From Kitasatospora sp. MMS16-BH015 (GTDB lineage Bacteria; Actinomycetota; Actinomycetes; Streptomycetales; Streptomycetaceae): a stretch of 64,000 nt of DNA. The position numbers were made by a program, and so were the translations under genes. The DNA is taken from the NCBI RefSeq assembly GCF_002943525.1, contig NZ_CP025394.1:5952001-6016000 (forward strand), given 5' to 3'. Positions 42,298 to 51,666 of the stretch are shown piece after piece. Each line of letters starts with the position of its first letter. Positions within the stretch are counted from its first letter, which is position 1. The notes under the pieces were generated by a model, which was not told the origin of the DNA, searched no databases, and saw only the letters and a list, made by a program, of their open reading frames with translations.

Positions 42298-43177
42298 CTC
42301 CTTCCGATCCGAAGTAGGCGACGCCAACGGCACTCACGACTGCCAGGACGAAGCCCAGCGTGCCCATCCAGGCCAGGCCGGATCGTGTGGAGTCGCCGAG
42401 CCAGAGGACGCCGACCGCTCCCGGGACGACCGTCTCGCCGACCACCAGGGCGGCGGTGGCGCCGTTGACCGAGCCGAGTTGGAGGGCGACGGTGTGGAGG
42501 TACATGCCGCCGATGCCGCCGACCAGGATCGCGTAGAGGGCCGGGTCACTGAGCAGCCGGGCCAGGTCGAAGGGCTCGACGCCGTCGAGGATCCGGACGC
42601 CGATGCCCAGGGCGCCGAAGCCGAGGCCGGAGAGCAGACCGGCCACGATCGCCCCGCTCGATCCCATCCGCCGCACCAGCAGGCTGCCGCCGGCGATCAG
42701 GAGGACCGAGACGGCCAGCAGCCACCAGTGGACGGACATCGCGGCGTGGTGCCCGCCCTCGGGGCCGGCCGCCACGGCCAGCATCACCAGGGCGCCGCAG
42801 AGGATGCCGATCGAGGCCCACTCGAGCTGCTTCAGCCGCAGGCCGAGCAGCTTGATGCTGAGCACGGCGGTGATCACCAGGTTGGCGCTGATGATGGTCT
42901 GGGAGAGGAAGAGCGGCAGCAGCCGCGCGGCCAGCGCACCGAGTAGGAAGCCCACCAGGTCGAGCACCGTGCCGAGGATGAACTCCCAGGTCACCACGGC
43001 CTTGGCGGTGGAGCTGAGGCTGGGCCCGCCGTGCTCGGTCACGCCCGATTCGCGGCCGGCCGCCGCCGCTGCGGCGGCCTCCTCGCGGGCCGACCGCCGG
43101 GAGCCGAGCGCCTGGAGCACCGAGCCGGTGCCGTAGCAGGTGGACGCCGCGACGGCGGTGACGAGGCCGATGATCAC
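42248..43177 (-). CDS. Multi-spanning membrane protein of the DMT/EamA type
   Basis: About 309 residues with nine or ten hydrophobic segments (for example ILGTVLDLVGFLLGALAARLLPLFL, WASIGILCGALVMLAVAA, WWLLAVSVLLIAGGSLLV). The first segment is followed by a short cytoplasmic loop rich in alanine. It resembles drug/metabolite transporter-type or NIPA-like transporters; the substrate is unknown. I chose the GTG at 43177, seven bases after GGAG; an upstream GTG at 43201 is possible. The last 17 or so residues (EGRGELREVGSNGQSA) are encoded by the REP element R3, so the natural C-terminus has been replaced or extended. Confidence 0.85.
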   Translation of the reverse strand: MIIGLVTAVAASTCYGTGSVLQALGSRRSAREEAAAAAAAGRESGVTEHGGPSLSSTAKAVVTWEFILGTVLDLVGFLLGALAARLLPLFLSQTIISANLVITAVLSIKLLGLRLKQLEWASIGILCGALVMLAVAAGPEGGHHAAMSVHWWLLAVSVLLIAGGSLLVRRMGSSGAIVAGLLSGLGFGALGIGVRILDGVEPFDLARLLSDPALYAILVGGIGGMYLHTVALQLGSVNGATAALVVGETVVPGAVGVLWLGDSTRSGLAWMGTLGFVLAVVSAVGVAYFGSEGEGRGELREVGSNGQSA

Positions 43178-43359
43178 CCGGTGACTCCGAACTGTGTGCA
43201 CGCGGCCCAGAGCGCCGCAAGGCTGACCGGCCCACCCTATGCCCGCCGAAGGGCGGGGAGATCAACCGCCGGGAGGAGCTTGCCCCCGGGCACCCGGAGG
43301 GGTCGGACCAGCCCGGAGGCTGCCGCGGACGTACGGGCTGGCCAGGTACGGTCTCCCTC

Positions 43360-44700
43360 ATGAGAACTGTCTTCCGCCGCCCCACGGCGGCCCGGCCCGC
43401 TGCGCTGCTGGCGGCGCTGCTCGGGCTGCTCCTCCTGCTGGCTTCCCCCGCCTCGGCGGCGGGAGGTGTGGACGAGGCGTCCAAGGCGCTGAAGAAGAGC
43501 CAGGTCTACGTCGACCCGGCGATGACCTCGCGGTTCTCCCAGGCCCAGGCCGACGCGCTGGCCAAGCGGATCGAGGACGCCGACAAGCCGGTCTTCATCG
43601 CCGTGCTGCCCTCCGGCCCGCAGTACCCCCCGAAGACCGTGGCCGCCGACCTGCGGGCCAAGACCGGCATCACCGGTCTGTACGGCATCTGGCTGGGCGA
43701 CCAGTTCAAGGCCTTCGCCGACCGCCAGGTGGTCTCGCCGAACGCCGCCACCAACATGGCCGGCTCCGCCTTCCGTTCGCACCCGGGCGACATCGGCGCG
43801 ACCCTGGACGACTTCGTCGGCCAGGCCACCAAGATCGCCAAGGGCAAGGGCGTCTCCGGCGGCGGGTTCAGCGCCGCGCTGATCATCGTCCCGGTGGTCA
43901 TCCTGGCGCTGGCCGGCGGCGGCGTATTCCTGCTCTTCCGCCGTGCCAAGAAGCGCCGCGAGGAGAAGGCCCGGGCCGAGCTCACCCAGCTGCGCACCGT
44001 GGTCGACGAGGACATCACCGCCTTCGGCGAGGAGCTGGACCGGCTGGACTTCCAGCCCGGCGCGGCGAGCGCGGACGACGCTCAGCGTGCCGACTACAGC
44101 AAGGCGCTGGAGTCTTACGAGCAGGCCAAGCAGGCCATGGACGCGGCCAAGCAGCCCACCGACGTCACCGCGGTGACCGAGGCGCTGGCCGAGGGCCGCT
44201 ACGCCCTGGCCGCCCTGGACGCCCGCCGCAACGGCCGGGCGCTGCCGGAGCGCCGTCCGGCCTGCTTCTTCGACCCGCGCCACGGCATCTCCGTCCGCGA
44301 CACCCAGTGGGCCCCGGCCGGCGGTGCGCCGCGCACCGTCCCGGCCTGCCAGGCCGACCTGGACCGGCTGGCGCTGGGCGCCGACCCGGAGATCCGCACG
44401 GTGCAGACCGAGCACGGCCGCGAGCCGTACTGGAACGCCGGCCCGGCCTACAGCCCGTGGGCGGGCGGCTACTTCGGCGGCGGCATGCTGCCGGCCCTGC
44501 TGGTCGGCACCGCCCTCGGCTCCGTCCTCTCCGGCCCGAGCATGGCCTACGCGGCTCCGGCGGGCTTCCAGGGCGGCGGCTATGACCCGAGCGTGGAGGG
44601 CGGCGACGAGACCGGCGCCGACTTCATCACCTCCGACTTCGGTGCCTTCGACGGCGGCGACTTCGGCGGTGGCGGGGACAGCGACTTCGGCAGCTTCTGA
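43360..44700 (+). CDS. TPM-domain-like secreted/membrane protein with glycine-rich end
   Basis: A 446-residue protein. It has a signal peptide (ALLAALLGLLLLLASPASA, about 16-34), an extracytoplasmic domain (about 35-165; VYVDPAMTSRFSQAQADALAKRIEDADKPVFIAVLPSG), one membrane helix (about 171-192, ALIIVPVVILALAGGGVFLLF), a charged helical cytoplasmic part and a Gly/Asp-rich tail ending GGDSDFGSF. The layout is that of TPM-type proteins, found in envelope maintenance. The exact role is unknown. Confidence 0.8.
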   Translation: MRTVFRRPTAARPAALLAALLGLLLLLASPASAAGGVDEASKALKKSQVYVDPAMTSRFSQAQADALAKRIEDADKPVFIAVLPSGPQYPPKTVAADLRAKTGITGLYGIWLGDQFKAFADRQVVSPNAATNMAGSAFRSHPGDIGATLDDFVGQATKIAKGKGVSGGGFSAALIIVPVVILALAGGGVFLLFRRAKKRREEKARAELTQLRTVVDEDITAFGEELDRLDFQPGAASADDAQRADYSKALESYEQAKQAMDAAKQPTDVTAVTEALAEGRYALAALDARRNGRALPERRPACFFDPRHGISVRDTQWAPAGGAPRTVPACQADLDRLALGADPEIRTVQTEHGREPYWNAGPAYSPWAGGYFGGGMLPALLVGTALGSVLSGPSMAYAAPAGFQGGGYDPSVEGGDETGADFITSDFGAFDGGDFGGGGDSDFGSF

Positions 44701-44714
44701 TCCCGCCGAGCCCC

Positions 44715-44747
44715 AGGGCCGTGCCACCGCTCCGGTGGCGCGGCCCT
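44715..44747. terminator. Terminator between convergent genes
   Basis: Two 7-bp arms separated by one mismatch on each side (44715-44729 with 44733-44747, 3-base loop) lie between the TPM-like gene and the convergent kinase-fold gene. Confidence 0.7.
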
Positions 44748-44754
44748 CGCGCGT

Positions 44755-45300
44755 TCAGTCCAGCAGGGCGGCGGGGTAGGTCTCCAGGCGGTCGGTGAGC
44801 AGCTCCGGGGTCAGGTCGGTGCGGCCGACCTCGCGCCAGGGCACCGCGACCTTCTCGGCGTCCGGGGCGTAGGCCAGGGCGTCGAGCAGCCGCCAGTAGC
44901 GGTGGTCGGCCGGGTCGGGGGCGAGTGCGCCGCCGGCCGCCGTGTAATGGGCGGCGAAGGAGAGCCCGGCGGGCACGCCGGGCAGCAGGGTCATCAGCAG
45001 CGAGGTGTGCTCGCAGTGCTCGCCGGTCGGGTCGAGGGCCACCAGCTCGGCGGCGGGCACCTCGGTGGGCCCGAGCAGCCGCAGGATCCCGGCCTCCCGG
45101 CCGAGCATCGCGGGGGCGTGCTCCAGGTAGAACGGCTTGCTGAACGAACGGAGCACGAGTACCCGCCGCCCGCCTGGCCCCCGCACCGTGATCCGCCGCA
45201 TGTCCGAGCTCCAGCCGCCCCGCAGCCGCTCGACCGTCTCGATCTCCTCGCCCCCGGCGAGCTGCCCGCGCACCCAGGCCCTGGTCTGTTCGAAGGTCAT
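44755..45300 (-). CDS. Truncated aminoglycoside-phosphotransferase-like protein
   Basis: A 181-residue protein whose first 120 or so residues resemble the N-lobe of APH-family kinases (VERLRGGWSSDMRRITVRGPGGRRVLVLRSFSKPFYLEHAPAMLGREAGILRLLGPTEVPAAELVALD...HTSLLMTLLPG). The family normally runs to about 280-320 residues. The catalytic H-G-D-x-x-x-x-N loop and the D-x-D/E metal site are missing, so phosphotransfer is unlikely. It may be a remnant of a gene that lost its C-lobe, or a domesticated N-lobe. The start at 45300 (ATG) is a good match to the usual N-terminus. Confidence 0.7.
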   Translation of the reverse strand: MTFEQTRAWVRGQLAGGEEIETVERLRGGWSSDMRRITVRGPGGRRVLVLRSFSKPFYLEHAPAMLGREAGILRLLGPTEVPAAELVALDPTGEHCEHTSLLMTLLPGVPAGLSFAAHYTAAGGALAPDPADHRYWRLLDALAYAPDAEKVAVPWREVGRTDLTPELLTDRLETYPAALLD

Positions 45301-45385
45301 GAGCCGGAGGCTAGCCAGCGCCGGTGCGCCGGTGCGGCCCGATTCCGACCGGCGGGGAGCTCAGGGGCGTTGTTAGGGTCGGGGG

Positions 45386-45679
45386 ATGCACGCTCATGAT
45401 CCGCTCCAGCCGACCCGCGTCACCGCCTGGGTGCGCGGCCGCGTCCAGCAGGTCGGCTTCCGCTGGTGGACTCGGGCCCGGGCGTTGGAGATCGGCCTCA
45501 CCGGGTACGCGAGCAATCTGGGCGACGGCCGGGTCCAGGTGGTGGCCGAGGGCGCCCACGCGGACTGCGAGCGGCTGCTGGCCCTGCTGCGCGGCCCGGG
45601 TACCCCCGGCAGCGTCTCGGGCGTCACCGAGATCTGGACGGCCACGGGCGAGGGGTACGAGGGCTTCGCGATCCGTTGA
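45386..45679 (+). CDS. acyP: Acylphosphatase
   Basis: A 97-residue acylphosphatase that hydrolyses carboxyl-phosphate bonds. The family signature is GRVQQVGFRWWTRARA with the catalytic arginine, and the catalytic asparagine is in GYASNLGDGRVQVVAEG. Its place before smc is conserved in actinobacteria. Confidence 0.94.
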   Translation: MHAHDPLQPTRVTAWVRGRVQQVGFRWWTRARALEIGLTGYASNLGDGRVQVVAEGAHADCERLLALLRGPGTPGSVSGVTEIWTATGEGYEGFAIR

Positions 45680-46099
45680 GGGCCCCGATACCGCACAACT
45701 GTCGGGCCGTCAGCATCCGTACCGCTACAGGGTGGCGCAAGCCGGGCACTGGCGGAGTAGGGTTGCCTTCCGGACGGAGTCGTGGTTGACTCCGCAGCGA
45801 GCAGTGATCGACTGTGGCCCTCCGCCCACCCGACGGCGTGTGTTCCCCCGCCGTGCAGGTGACAGGCGCGCGGTAGCGTGCGGTGATCGTGTTGACCCGT
45901 AGGGTCTTTGGTGAGACGCTGAAAGCCCGCGCACCAATCTGCGTTTCCCCGGCAGGGGCATGTCGTCGTGGGCCCAGCTCACCTCGGCTTTCCCACTGTG
46001 CCCAGCCAGCACAGCCGGCGCGTAGACGGGTGCGTGCCCCCCTTCCCCCTAGACCCATACCGCACCGGTTCGGTCACTCAGCGTGGAGGACCATTCATC
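45680..46099. promoter_or_regulatory. Non-coding stretch before the small coiled-coil gene
   Basis: This 420-base gap has no credible gene. It contains TTGACCCGTAGGGTC (45892-45906), whose inner part is a 5-bp palindrome, but I see no matching -10. It presumably holds the promoter for the gene at 46100. Confidence 0.3.
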
Positions 46100-46303
46100 A
46101 TGGCAAAGGCGCTTCTCGGGTACGTCGGCGGCCCCGACCCGCGAATGCTCACCGAGGTGCGACGGCTTCAGCAGCGCGTCCAGGACCTGGAATCCGAGCT
46201 CATTCGGATGCAGGCCGAGAACGACGCTCTCACCGCTGTCGCCGACGAGCACTCGCTGCTCAGCAGCATCGACCTGGATCAGCGCGAGCCCGCACTCACC
46301 TGA
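46100..46303 (+). CDS. Small coiled-coil protein of unknown function
   Basis: A 67-residue protein (MAKALLGYVGGPDPRMLTEVRRLQQRVQDLESELIRMQAENDALTAVADEHSLLSSIDLDQREPALT). Residues 20-48 form a clear heptad coiled coil, so it probably dimerises. The ATG at 46100 follows GGAGGA. It precedes smc by about 240 bases. I know of no function; similar short proteins occur at this place in streptomycetes. Confidence 0.8.
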   Translation: MAKALLGYVGGPDPRMLTEVRRLQQRVQDLESELIRMQAENDALTAVADEHSLLSSIDLDQREPALT

Positions 46304-46379
46304 TCCGATCCTCATCGATCGACGCTGCTGCGTGGAGAGTCCCCGTACGAGTACGTCAGGTACGGGACGTAGCTTGAGA

Positions 46380-46400
46380 GGGACGCCCGGGTGGCGTCCC
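46380..46400 (+). terminator. Terminator after the small coiled-coil gene
   Basis: An 8-bp perfect stem (46380-46387 and 46393-46400) with a CGGGT loop is followed by TTCGTCGTT. Confidence 0.6.
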
Positions 46401-46544
46401 TTCGTCGTTCCCCCCGTCACCCGTGCCTTTTGCAGGGGAGGATGCCCCGCTGCGGCGTGGTGAAACCGCTGCGCGACGGCTTGCCGTCGGCCGCTCCGGA
46501 TACAGTCGCCCACGGACCACCTGTGAGGCGAGGGAGAGCGGCGC

Positions 46545-49500
46545 ATGCACCTGAAGAGTCTGACGCTGCGCGGCTTCAAGTCCTTCGCCTCGGCGACGAC
46601 GCTGCGCTTCGAGCCGGGCATCACCTGCGTGGTCGGGCCCAACGGCTCGGGCAAGTCGAACGTGGTGGACGGGCTCTCCTGGGTGATGGGCGAGCAGGGC
46701 GCCAAATCGCTGCGCGGCGGCAAGATGGAGGATGTCATCTTCGCCGGGGCCGGCGGCCGGGCGCCGCTCGGCCGGGCCGAGGTCAGCCTTACCATCGACA
46801 ACACCGACGGCGCGCTGCCCATCGACTACGCCGAGGTGACGATCACCCGGACGATGTTCCGCAACGGCGGCAGCGAGTACGCGCTCAACGGCGAGACCTG
46901 CCGCCTGCTCGACATCCAGGAGCTGCTCTCCGACTCCGGCATCGGCCGGGAGATGCACGTCATCGTCGGCCAAGGCCAGCTGGACTCCGTGCTGCACGCC
47001 GACCCGATGGGCCGCCGGGCCTTCATCGAGGAGGCCGCCGGGGTGCTCAAGCACCGCAAGCGCAAGGAGAAGGCGCTGCGGAAGCTGGACTCGATGGCGG
47101 CCAACCTCAACCGCGTCCAGGACCTGGTGGCCGAGCTGCGGCGCCAGCTCGGCCCGCTCGGGCGGCAGGCGAAGATCGCCCGGCGGGCGGCCGGCATCCA
47201 GGCCGAGCTGCGGGACGCCCGGCTGCGGCTGCTCGCCGACGACCTGCTCACCCTGCGCTCGGCCGTGGAGGCCGAGATCGCCGACGAGCTGGCCCTGCGG
47301 CTGCGCCGCACCACGGTGGAGCAGGAGCTCACGGCGGCCCAGCAGCGCGAGGCCGTGCTGGAGGCCCAGGTGGCGCAGCTGGGGCCGCAGCTGGAGGCCG
47401 CCCGGCAGACCTGGTACCGGCTCTCGGCGCTGGTGGAGCGGGCCAGGGGCACCATCGGGCTGGCCGAGGCGCGGGTGCGGCACGCCACCAGCGGGGTGCA
47501 GGGCGAGGAGCGGCGCGGCCGGGATCCGGAGGAGCTGGAGCGCGAGGCCGAGGCCGTCCGCGAGCAGGAGGCCGCCCTGGCCGAGGCCCTGGAGCAGGCC
47601 CAGGAGGCGCTGGCCGAGGCCGTGGAGCGGCGCACCGAGCTGGAGCGCGAGCTGGCGGTGGAGGAGACCCGGCTGCGGCAGGCCGCCCGGGCGCTGGCCG
47701 ACCAGCGCGAGGGCCTGGCCCGGCTGCAGGGGCAGGCCGGAGCGGCCCGGTCGCGGGCCGCCGCCGCGGAGGCCGAGATCGGGCGGCTGGTGGAGGCCCG
47801 GGAGGAGGCTGCCCGGCGGGCCGAGGCGGCGGAGGCGGAGTACCGGGAGCTGGAGGGCGAGGTCGCGGGGGCGGCTGGTGCTTCGGTCGAGGAGCTGGCG
47901 GCCGCGTACGAGCAGGTGAAGGGCGAATTGGCAGCGGCCGAGGTGGAGTTGGCTTCGGCTCGGGAGGCGGCCGGGGCCGCCGAGCGGGAGCGGGCCGCGC
48001 TGACGGCCCGGCACGAGGCCTTGGCGCTCGGGCTGCGGCGCAAGGACGGCAGTGGGGCGCTGCTGGCGGCCGGCGACGCGGGTGCGGCGGGGGAGCGGCT
48101 GGCGGGGGTGCTGGGCCCGGCGGCCCGGCTGCTCACCGTGGCGCCGGGTTACGAGGCCGCGCTCGCGGCGGCGTTGGGCGCGGCGGCGGACGCGGTGGTG
48201 GTGGACGGGGTGGGCAGCGCGGTGGCCGCGCTGCGGCTGCTGCAGAAGGAGGACGCCGGGCGGGCGGCACTGCTGATCGCCGGTGGGGCGGGGGATGAGG
48301 GAGCGCCGGCTTCGGTCGAAGGGCTCACCGGGGCGGCTGAGTTGGTGAGTGGGCCGGTGGAGCTGATGCCGGTGGTGCGCGGGTTGCTGGCGCGCACCGT
48401 GGTGGTGGAGGGGCTGGACGAGGCGCGGGAACTCGTCTGCGGCAGGCCGGAGTTGACGGCCGTCACGCGCAGTGGCGAGCTGCTCGGGAGCGGGTTCGCG
48501 CAGGGTGGGGCGGCCGGGGCGCCGAGCCTGCTGGAGACCGAGGCGGCGGTGGCCGAGGCGGTCGGGCGGATCGCCGAACTCGACACGGTCTGCGCGGAGT
48601 CGGCCGCCGATCTGGCGGCGGCCGGGGAGCGGCGGCGGGAGCTCGCGGGGGAGCGGGAGCGCCTCGGTGCGCAGCGGCGGGCGGCCGAGCAGGAGCGGGC
48701 CAAGGCGGCCGGGGCGCTCGGGCGGCTCGGTGGCCAGGCGCGGGCGGCGGCGGGGGAGGTCGAGCGGCTGGCGCAGGCCGTGCAGCGGGCCGAGGAGGGC
48801 CTGGCCACGGCCCTCGCGGCGGCCGAGGAGCTGGCCGAACGGCTCGCGGTGGCCGAGGAGTTGGCCGAGAGCGGCGAGGAGGAGCCGGACGCGGGCCAGC
48901 GGGACGAGCTGGCCGCCGCCGGGTCCGAGGCGCGGCAGGGCGAGGTGGAGGCCAGACTGGCCGTCCGCACCCACGAGGAGCGGGTCCGTTCGCTGGCCGG
49001 GCGGGCCGATCAGCTGACCCGGGCGGCCCGGGCCGAGCGGGAGACCAGGGCCCGGGCGGCCGAGCGGCGGGCGCGGGCGGCCCGGGACGCGGCGGTGGCC
49101 ACGGCCGTGGCGGCCGGGGCGAGGCAGCTGCTGGCCCGGTTGGAGCTGTCACTGGGCGCCGCCGAGGCCGAGCGGGCCGAGGTGGAGCAGCAGCGCACCG
49201 AGCGCGAGACGCAGCTCAGGGCCGGCCGCGAGCTGGGCCGGGAGCTCAAGGCGGAGCTGGACAAGCTGGTGGACGCCGGCCACCGGGACGAGGTGCTTCG
49301 GGCCGAGAAGCGGCTGCGGATCGAGCAGTTGGAGGCCAAGGCGCTGGAGGACTTCGGCCTGGCCGGCGGCGACCTGCTCGCCGCCTTCGGCCCGGACCAG
49401 CCGGTGCCCGCCCCGCTCCCCGAGGAGGGCGCGCCGGAGGGCCGGGAGCCGGGCGCGCCCCGCCCGTACGTCCGGGCCGAGCAGGAGCGGCGGCTGAAGG

Positions 49501-50120
49501 CGGCCGAGAAGGCGTACCAGCAGCTGGGCAAGGTCAACCCGCTGGCGCTGGAGGAGTTCGCGGCGCTGGAGGAGCGGCACCAGTTCCTCGGCGAGCAGCT
49601 GGACGACCTCAAGCGGAGCCGGCGCGATCTGCTGGAGATCGTCAAGGACGTGGACGCCCGGGTGGAGCAGCTCTTCACCTCGGCGTACCAGGACACGGCA
49701 GCCCAGTTCGAGGGCGTCTTCTCCCGGCTCTTCCCGGGCGGGGAGGGCCGGCTGGTGCTGACCGACCCGGAGAACATGCTGACCACCGGGGTGGAGGTGG
49801 AGGCCCGGCCGCCGGGCAAGAAGGTCAAGCGGCTCTCGCTGCTCTCCGGCGGCGAGCGCTCGCTGACGGCGGTGGCCCTGCTGGTCTCGATCTTCAAGGC
49901 CCGGCCGAGCCCGTTCTACGTGATGGACGAGGTCGAGGCCGCGCTGGACGAGACCAACCTCCGGCGGCTGATCGCGATCATGGAGGAGCTGCGGGAGAGC
50001 TCCCAGCTGATCGTGATCACCCACCAGAAGCTGACCATGGAGTGCGCCGACGCCCTCTACGGCGTGACCATGAAGGGCGACGGCATCTCGCAGGTGATCA
50101 GCCAGCGGCTGCGGAGCTGA
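46545..50120 (+). CDS. smc: Chromosome segregation protein SMC
   Basis: A 1191-residue SMC ATPase. The N-terminal head has Walker A GPNGSGKSN (31-39). Long alanine/glutamate-rich coiled coils flank a hinge near residues 500-640 (GERLAGVLGPAARLLTVAPGYEAALAAALGAAADAVVVDG). The C-terminal head has the signature LSGGERSLTA (from 1100) and the Walker B-type VMDEVEAALDE. It works with ScpAB and ParB-parS in chromosome folding and segregation. The end overlaps the convergent permease gene by 23 bases. Confidence 0.97.
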   Translation: MHLKSLTLRGFKSFASATTLRFEPGITCVVGPNGSGKSNVVDGLSWVMGEQGAKSLRGGKMEDVIFAGAGGRAPLGRAEVSLTIDNTDGALPIDYAEVTITRTMFRNGGSEYALNGETCRLLDIQELLSDSGIGREMHVIVGQGQLDSVLHADPMGRRAFIEEAAGVLKHRKRKEKALRKLDSMAANLNRVQDLVAELRRQLGPLGRQAKIARRAAGIQAELRDARLRLLADDLLTLRSAVEAEIADELALRLRRTTVEQELTAAQQREAVLEAQVAQLGPQLEAARQTWYRLSALVERARGTIGLAEARVRHATSGVQGEERRGRDPEELEREAEAVREQEAALAEALEQAQEALAEAVERRTELERELAVEETRLRQAARALADQREGLARLQGQAGAARSRAAAAEAEIGRLVEAREEAARRAEAAEAEYRELEGEVAGAAGASVEELAAAYEQVKGELAAAEVELASAREAAGAAERERAALTARHEALALGLRRKDGSGALLAAGDAGAAGERLAGVLGPAARLLTVAPGYEAALAAALGAAADAVVVDGVGSAVAALRLLQKEDAGRAALLIAGGAGDEGAPASVEGLTGAAELVSGPVELMPVVRGLLARTVVVEGLDEARELVCGRPELTAVTRSGELLGSGFAQGGAAGAPSLLETEAAVAEAVGRIAELDTVCAESAADLAAAGERRRELAGERERLGAQRRAAEQERAKAAGALGRLGGQARAAAGEVERLAQAVQRAEEGLATALAAAEELAERLAVAEELAESGEEEPDAGQRDELAAAGSEARQGEVEARLAVRTHEERVRSLAGRADQLTRAARAERETRARAAERRARAARDAAVATAVAAGARQLLARLELSLGAAEAERAEVEQQRTERETQLRAGRELGRELKAELDKLVDAGHRDEVLRAEKRLRIEQLEAKALEDFGLAGGDLLAAFGPDQPVPAPLPEEGAPEGREPGAPRPYVRAEQERRLKAAEKAYQQLGKVNPLALEEFAALEERHQFLGEQLDDLKRSRRDLLEIVKDVDARVEQLFTSAYQDTAAQFEGVFSRLFPGGEGRLVLTDPENMLTTGVEVEARPPGKKVKRLSLLSGGERSLTAVALLVSIFKARPSPFYVMDEVEAALDETNLRRLIAIMEELRESSQLIVITHQKLTMECADALYGVTMKGDGISQVISQRLRS

Positions 50121-51573
50121 GCCCGCGCTCGGCCTCGCGCTCCTCGGTTTTGGGGGCGGTGGGCTGCGCCTGGGGCAGCACCGCGTGGAGCGCCGCGCCG
50201 ACCAGGATGGTGACCACCCAGGCCAGGCCGTTCTGCCCGATCCAGGTGTCGGCCCAGGGGCCGGCGAACCAGACGTCGGTGGGGCTCATCGCGGCCCGGG
50301 TGAACATCAGGCCGGTGCCGATCGCGACCGTCCAGGCCGTCAGCGCCTGCCAGCAGACCCCGCCCCGGTACCAGTAGGCGCTGCTCGGGGTGGTGTCGAG
50401 CAGGGCGGCCTCGTCGTAGCGGGTGCGGCCCTGGCGGTGGCGGCGCCACATGTCGACGCCGAAGACGCCGATCCAGGCCGAGAAGGAGACGGCCAGGATG
50501 GTCAGGAAGGTGATGAAGGCGCCGTAGAAGCTCTTCGCGACCAGCATCAGCAGCACGCCGCCGACCAGGCTGATCGCCGCGTTGATGCTGACCGCCCAGG
50601 CTCGGGGCAGTCGGACGCCCATGGTCTGCGCGGTGAAGCCGGCCGAGTACATCGAGAGGCTGTTGATCAGCACCATGCCGACCAGGGCGATCAGCAGGTA
50701 CGGCACCGCCAGCCAGAGCGGCAGCAGCTCGCCGATGAAGGAGACCGGGTCGGCCGCGGTGGCCAGGTCGGGGGCGCCCACCGCCATCACCGCGCCCATC
50801 AGCACCAGCGGCACGACCACCACGCCGGCCCCGCCGACCGCGGTGCCCACGATGCCGCGGTCGCGGGTGGAGCGCGGCAGGTAGCGGGCGAAGTCCGCGC
50901 CGGAGGGCGCCCAGCTGAGCCCGCCGGCCGCGATGGTGCCGACGCCCGCGATCACCATCGCGGTCGTGCCGGCCGGGCGGCTGAAGACGGCCGACCAGTC
51001 GACGGTGGCCACCAGGTAGCCGAGCACCAGCACGCTGAACAGCGCGAACAGGTACGCCGCCCAGCGGTTGCACCAGAGCAGCGCGCTGCGGCCCAGGCCG
51101 CTGACCAGGAAGGTGGTGCCGACGAACAGCACCAGGGTGACGACGATCAGCGGGGTGCCCGCCTTGATGCCGAAGACCAGGTCGAGCACCGAGAGCAGCG
51201 CGTACGCGCCGGTGACGGCGTTCACCGTCTCCCAGCCGAACCGGGCCACCCAGGTGACCGCCCCCGGCACCAGATTGCCCCGCACCCCGAACACCGCCCG
51301 GGAGAGCGTCATCGCCGGGGAGCCGCCCCACTTGCCCGCGATGGTGAGCAGCCCCACGATGCCGAACCCGACCACGGCCGCCGCCACCGCGACCAGCGCC
51401 GCCTGCCAGAGCGCGAGCCCGTTGGCGACGATCAGCCCGGCGCCCATGGTGAGCAGCAGCACACTGATGTTGGCGGCGAACCAGGTGTGGAAGAGCTCAC
51501 GGACCCTGCCGTGGCGTTCGGAATCGGGGACGGGCTCGATGCCACGGGTCTCGACGGCAGGCTTCTGTTCCAT
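50098..51573 (-). CDS. NCS1-family purine/cytosine permease
   Basis: A 491-residue membrane protein with about 12 helices. It matches the nucleobase-cation-symport-1 family (LTMGAGLIVANGLALWQAALV, GGSPAMTLSRAVFGVRGNLVPG, FGWETVNAVTGAYAL, APSGADFARYLPRSTRDRGIVG). These carriers import cytosine, purines, allantoin or hydantoins with Na+ or H+. The substrate cannot be fixed here. Convergent with smc and divergent from ftsY. Confidence 0.9.
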   Translation of the reverse strand: MEQKPAVETRGIEPVPDSERHGRVRELFHTWFAANISVLLLTMGAGLIVANGLALWQAALVAVAAAVVGFGIVGLLTIAGKWGGSPAMTLSRAVFGVRGNLVPGAVTWVARFGWETVNAVTGAYALLSVLDLVFGIKAGTPLIVVTLVLFVGTTFLVSGLGRSALLWCNRWAAYLFALFSVLVLGYLVATVDWSAVFSRPAGTTAMVIAGVGTIAAGGLSWAPSGADFARYLPRSTRDRGIVGTAVGGAGVVVVPLVLMGAVMAVGAPDLATAADPVSFIGELLPLWLAVPYLLIALVGMVLINSLSMYSAGFTAQTMGVRLPRAWAVSINAAISLVGGVLLMLVAKSFYGAFITFLTILAVSFSAWIGVFGVDMWRRHRQGRTRYDEAALLDTTPSSAYWYRGGVCWQALTAWTVAIGTGLMFTRAAMSPTDVWFAGPWADTWIGQNGLAWVVTILVGAALHAVLPQAQPTAPKTEEREAERGLSSAAAG

Positions 51574-51666
51574 GCGACATCACGCTACTTGTCGGGACGG
51601 ATCGGGCATCAGGGTCGAATGTCACCGTTCCGTGGCGGAGGCCCGTCACGGATACTGGGTGGCGAT

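Noticed and set aside
44755..45300. Aminoglycoside resistance gene
   Set aside because: The catalytic lobe is missing, so a resistance function cannot be claimed.
46356..48974. 872-codon minus-strand open frame opposite smc
   Set aside because: Antisense shadow of the smc coiled-coil coding sequence.
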